Translations under genes and position numbers: made by a program
The notes under the pieces: generated by a model
Seen by the model: only the letters and a program-made list of their open reading frames with translations
The model's database searches: none
Told to the model about the DNA's origin: nothing
Assembly (NCBI GenBank): GCA_900103495.1
Contig: FMWZ01000006.1
Coordinates: forward strand, 171,434 to 235,433
Length of the DNA stretch: 64,000 bases
DNA from: Lachnospiraceae bacterium G11
GTDB lineage: Bacteria; Bacillota; Clostridia; Lachnospirales; Lachnospiraceae
Direction of reading: 5' to 3'
In this document: in pieces, positions 62,165 to 64,000 of the stretch
Position numbering within the stretch: the first letter of the stretch is position 1
Layout: every line of letters starts with the position of its first letter

Positions 62165-63643
62165 ATGAGACAGAGCGGAATTCTAATGCATATTTCATCA
62201 CTGCCTTCACCATACGGCATAGGCACCATGGGACGTGAAGCCTACGAGTATGTAGATTTCCTGAAAAAGGCGGGACAGACCTGCTGGCAGCTTTTGCCAA
62301 TCAATCCTACCGGATACGGCGATTCACCCTATCAGGGAATGTCGACCTTCGCAGGAAACCCATTCCTTATAGATTTTGACCTTCTTAAGAACGAAGGCCT
62401 TTTGGAGCAGAGCGAAATTGACAAGTACAACTGGGGACAGGATGCATCAAGAGTTGACTACGGCATTATGTTCGAGCATCGCTTTGAGACTTTGTATGCT
62501 GCATTTAATCGTTTTGATAAAACCACAAACCTCGCCTATAAAAGCTACGTTGAAGGAGAGAAGTGGTGGCTTGATGATTTTGCGCTTTTCATGTCATTAA
62601 AGCGCCACTATAAATTTGCTCCCTGGAATACCTGGCCAAGAGACATAAGGCTTAGAAAAGAGAAGGCTCTTGAGGAAGCCAAAAGAGAACATGCTGTCTC
62701 CATGGATTTCCACAGATTTATTCAGTATGAGTTTGCAAAACAGTGGGCTTTCCTTCGCCGTCATGCTTTTGAAAACGGAATAAAGATTATTGGAGATGTA
62801 CCTATATACGTTCCCTACGATTCAGCGGACGTTTGGTCATGTCCTTCAAACTATCAGCTTGACGCCAACCTTAATCCTGTGGTTGTTGCAGGATGCCCCC
62901 CTGATGCTTTTGCCAAAACCGGACAGCTTTGGGGCAATCCCATCTATGACTGGAAGAAGATGAAGGAAGACAAGTTTAGCTGGTGGATTAAGAGACTTAA
63001 GAAGACAACACAGTTTTTTGATGTGGTCAGAATCGACCATTTCAGAGGACTTGAAAGCTACTGGGCTATTCCCTTCGGAGATCCCACCGCAGAGAACGGA
63101 AAGTGGGTAAAGGGCCCCGGAAAGGCTTTAATCAATACCATCAAGAAGGAACTTCCCGATGTTTCCTTCATTGCGGAGGACCTGGGATTCCTTACTCCTG
63201 CAGTCAAGAAGCTCCTGAAAGATTCAGGCTTCCCGGGCATGAAGGTTCTGGAATTCGGCTTCGATGCCACCGAACCCAACGAGTACACTCCCGATGCCTT
63301 CACAGAAAACTGTGTATGCTACACCGGAACTCACGACAATGAGACCCTTTTGCAGTGGAGTGAGAGAATCGACCCCAAGAGCCTCAAATTTACAAGAAAG
63401 TATCTTAAACTTAAAAAGAATGATGACATCTGCGATGCCATCATCAAAGCTGGAATGGAGAGCAAGGCCGATCTGTTCATGGCTCAGATGCAGGACTACT
63501 TAAAGATTGGTGCCGAAGGCCGAATGAACCGCCCCAGCATCCTCTCCCCCGACAACTGGGTATGGCGCATGACCAAGGGAGCAGATTCCGACGCCCTGGC
63601 CGAGCACATCCGCAAACTCACCAAGAAAGCCAACCGTATATAA
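62165..63643 (+). CDS. malQ: 4-alpha-glucanotransferase
   Basis: 492 residues, GH77. The nucleophile Asp is in VVRIDHFRGLESYW, the acid/base Glu in FIAEDLGFLTP, and GTHDNETLLQW lies in the C-terminal part. It transfers maltodextrin segments in maltose/glycogen metabolism, in the cytoplasm. ATG 62165 is preferred over 62153 because GGAG precedes it by 6 bases. It is 19 bp after the LacI gene. Its stop codon is one base before a GGGGACAGG element. Confidence 0.94.
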   Translation: MRQSGILMHISSLPSPYGIGTMGREAYEYVDFLKKAGQTCWQLLPINPTGYGDSPYQGMSTFAGNPFLIDFDLLKNEGLLEQSEIDKYNWGQDASRVDYGIMFEHRFETLYAAFNRFDKTTNLAYKSYVEGEKWWLDDFALFMSLKRHYKFAPWNTWPRDIRLRKEKALEEAKREHAVSMDFHRFIQYEFAKQWAFLRRHAFENGIKIIGDVPIYVPYDSADVWSCPSNYQLDANLNPVVVAGCPPDAFAKTGQLWGNPIYDWKKMKEDKFSWWIKRLKKTTQFFDVVRIDHFRGLESYWAIPFGDPTAENGKWVKGPGKALINTIKKELPDVSFIAEDLGFLTPAVKKLLKDSGFPGMKVLEFGFDATEPNEYTPDAFTENCVCYTGTHDNETLLQWSERIDPKSLKFTRKYLKLKKNDDICDAIIKAGMESKADLFMAQMQDYLKIGAEGRMNRPSILSPDNWVWRMTKGADSDALAEHIRKLTKKANRI

Positions 63644-63644
63644 T

Positions 63645-63693
63645 GTGCAGAATGGGGACAGGCCCAAATTGCACGGTGCAGAATGGGGACAGC
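63645..63693. repeat. GGGGACAGG palindromic element, copy D (tandem, partial)
   Basis: A full unit at 63645-63674 (GTGCAGAATGGGGACAGG ending in TTGCAC) is followed by a second, partial unit GTGCAGAATGGGGACAG at 63676-63692. Unlike copies A to C the two units are in direct orientation. It starts one base after the malQ stop. Confidence 0.8.
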
Positions 63694-63748
63694 TTAGATT
63701 ATCATCTGAAGTGCAACACCCACGTCACAGTTTTTCTAAGCAATTAAA

Positions 63749-63824
63749 TACGACATAATGTACTCTTGATGTAAAATGTAAGTTACCACACGTACTTTTT
63801 ACGAAAGGGGTCCATTATGTCGTA
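63749..63824. repeat. Possible IS30-type left end
   Basis: TACGACATAATG (63749-63760) and CATTATGTCGTA (63813-63824) are perfect 12-bp complements, and the second covers the transposase start codon. ATGTAAAATGT/ACATTTTACAT also lies in both places (63769-63779 and 63828-63838). The outer end of the element, a true terminal inverted repeat, cannot be confirmed without its right end. Confidence 0.45.
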
Positions 63825-64000
63825 CTCACATTTTACATTAGATGAAAGAATTATTCTACTTCAACTTTTAAAGAAACAGTATTCTCTAAGAAGTATTAGT
63901 GACATATTGGGTAGGAATGCTTCTTCCATAAGCAGAGAACTATCGCGAAATACCGTAAATGGAAGCTATAATCCCTATGTTGCCACCAGCCTTGCTTATA
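63817..64000 (+). CDS. IS30-family transposase, N-terminal part (cut by right edge)
   Basis: 61 residues are visible. The N-terminal helix-turn-helix is typical of IS30 transposases (FTLDERIILLQLL then SLRSISDILGRNASSISREL then SRN and NGSYNP). The ATG is preceded by AAAGGGG at 63804-63810. It is more A+T-rich than its neighbours, fitting a mobile element. Whether the full transposase is intact lies outside the window. Confidence 0.85.
   Translation, partial: MSYSHFTLDERIILLQLLKKQYSLRSISDILGRNASSISRELSRNTVNGSYNPYVATSLAY

Overview
This window looks like chromosomal DNA of an anaerobic Firmicute of the Lachnospiraceae (Butyrivibrio, Pseudobutyrivibrio or Roseburia-like). I infer this from the Gram-positive ribosome binding sites (AGGAGG type), the codon use, meso-diaminopimelate peptidoglycan genes (dapF, and murE with a DNPR motif), a YesM/YesN-controlled plant-polysaccharide locus, Bce-type antibiotic-peptide modules and several protein families that I associate with Lachnospiraceae. 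No genus is assigned. I saw no rRNA, tRNA, CRISPR array or prophage. The only transposase is an IS30-type fragment at the right edge.

Layout. 1-7481: one rightward unit holding four proteins of unknown function (a helical protein cut by the left edge, an Hsp70/actin-fold ATPase without a substrate-binding domain, a TPR-like protein and a membrane-anchored coiled coil). It runs into purB and an unusual purF homologue whose glutaminase site is gone. 7528-14000: small membrane proteins, a LysR regulator with a HAD phosphatase, a SEC-C protein, a DUF4230-type protein and trpS, then about 500 bp of repeat-bearing non-coding DNA. 13873-23062: nucleoside uptake and salvage, with a BMP lipoprotein, an ATPase and two permeases, then an esterase, uridine kinase, thymidine kinase, a cysteine-cluster protein and a MATE exporter. 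23112-29069: a Bce-type module (ATPase, FtsX-like permease, erythromycin-esterase-like lipoprotein, response regulator, intramembrane-sensing kinase) with a visible operator. 29072-31468: DUF2975, a small Xre regulator and a DUF4173 membrane protein behind an elaborate promoter. 31588-34282 (minus strand): tldD and pmbA. 34568-39247: a CPBP protease, a LytTR/DUF3021 pair, and two small transporter-like membrane proteins with an M20 peptidase.

39270-41800: a PAS/degenerate-GGDEF/EAL protein and a PHP phosphoesterase. 41805-53420: a glycan locus with a YesN-type regulator, two sugar ABC permeases, a YesM-type kinase, a sugar-binding lipoprotein, GH127 and GH31 glycosidases and a DUF4003-type protein. 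The transporter ATPase is not encoded here. 53457-56058: a FIST-GGDEF diguanylate cyclase converging on an AraC regulator. 56208-61056: an M18 aminopeptidase, a trans-sulfuration enzyme, dapF and murE. 61144-63641: a LacI-type regulator with a palindromic operator, and malQ. 63645-64000: a repeat and the IS30-type start.

Three themes recur. First, a family of short palindromic elements with a GGGACAGnCCC core sits just downstream of genes in at least five places; one copy is a perfect 33-bp inverted repeat that begins inside a stop codon. Second, several operator and promoter architectures are readable directly from sequence. Third, there are two candidates for undescribed biology: the left-edge Hsp70-like operon and the glutaminase-dead PurF homologue that ends the same operon.
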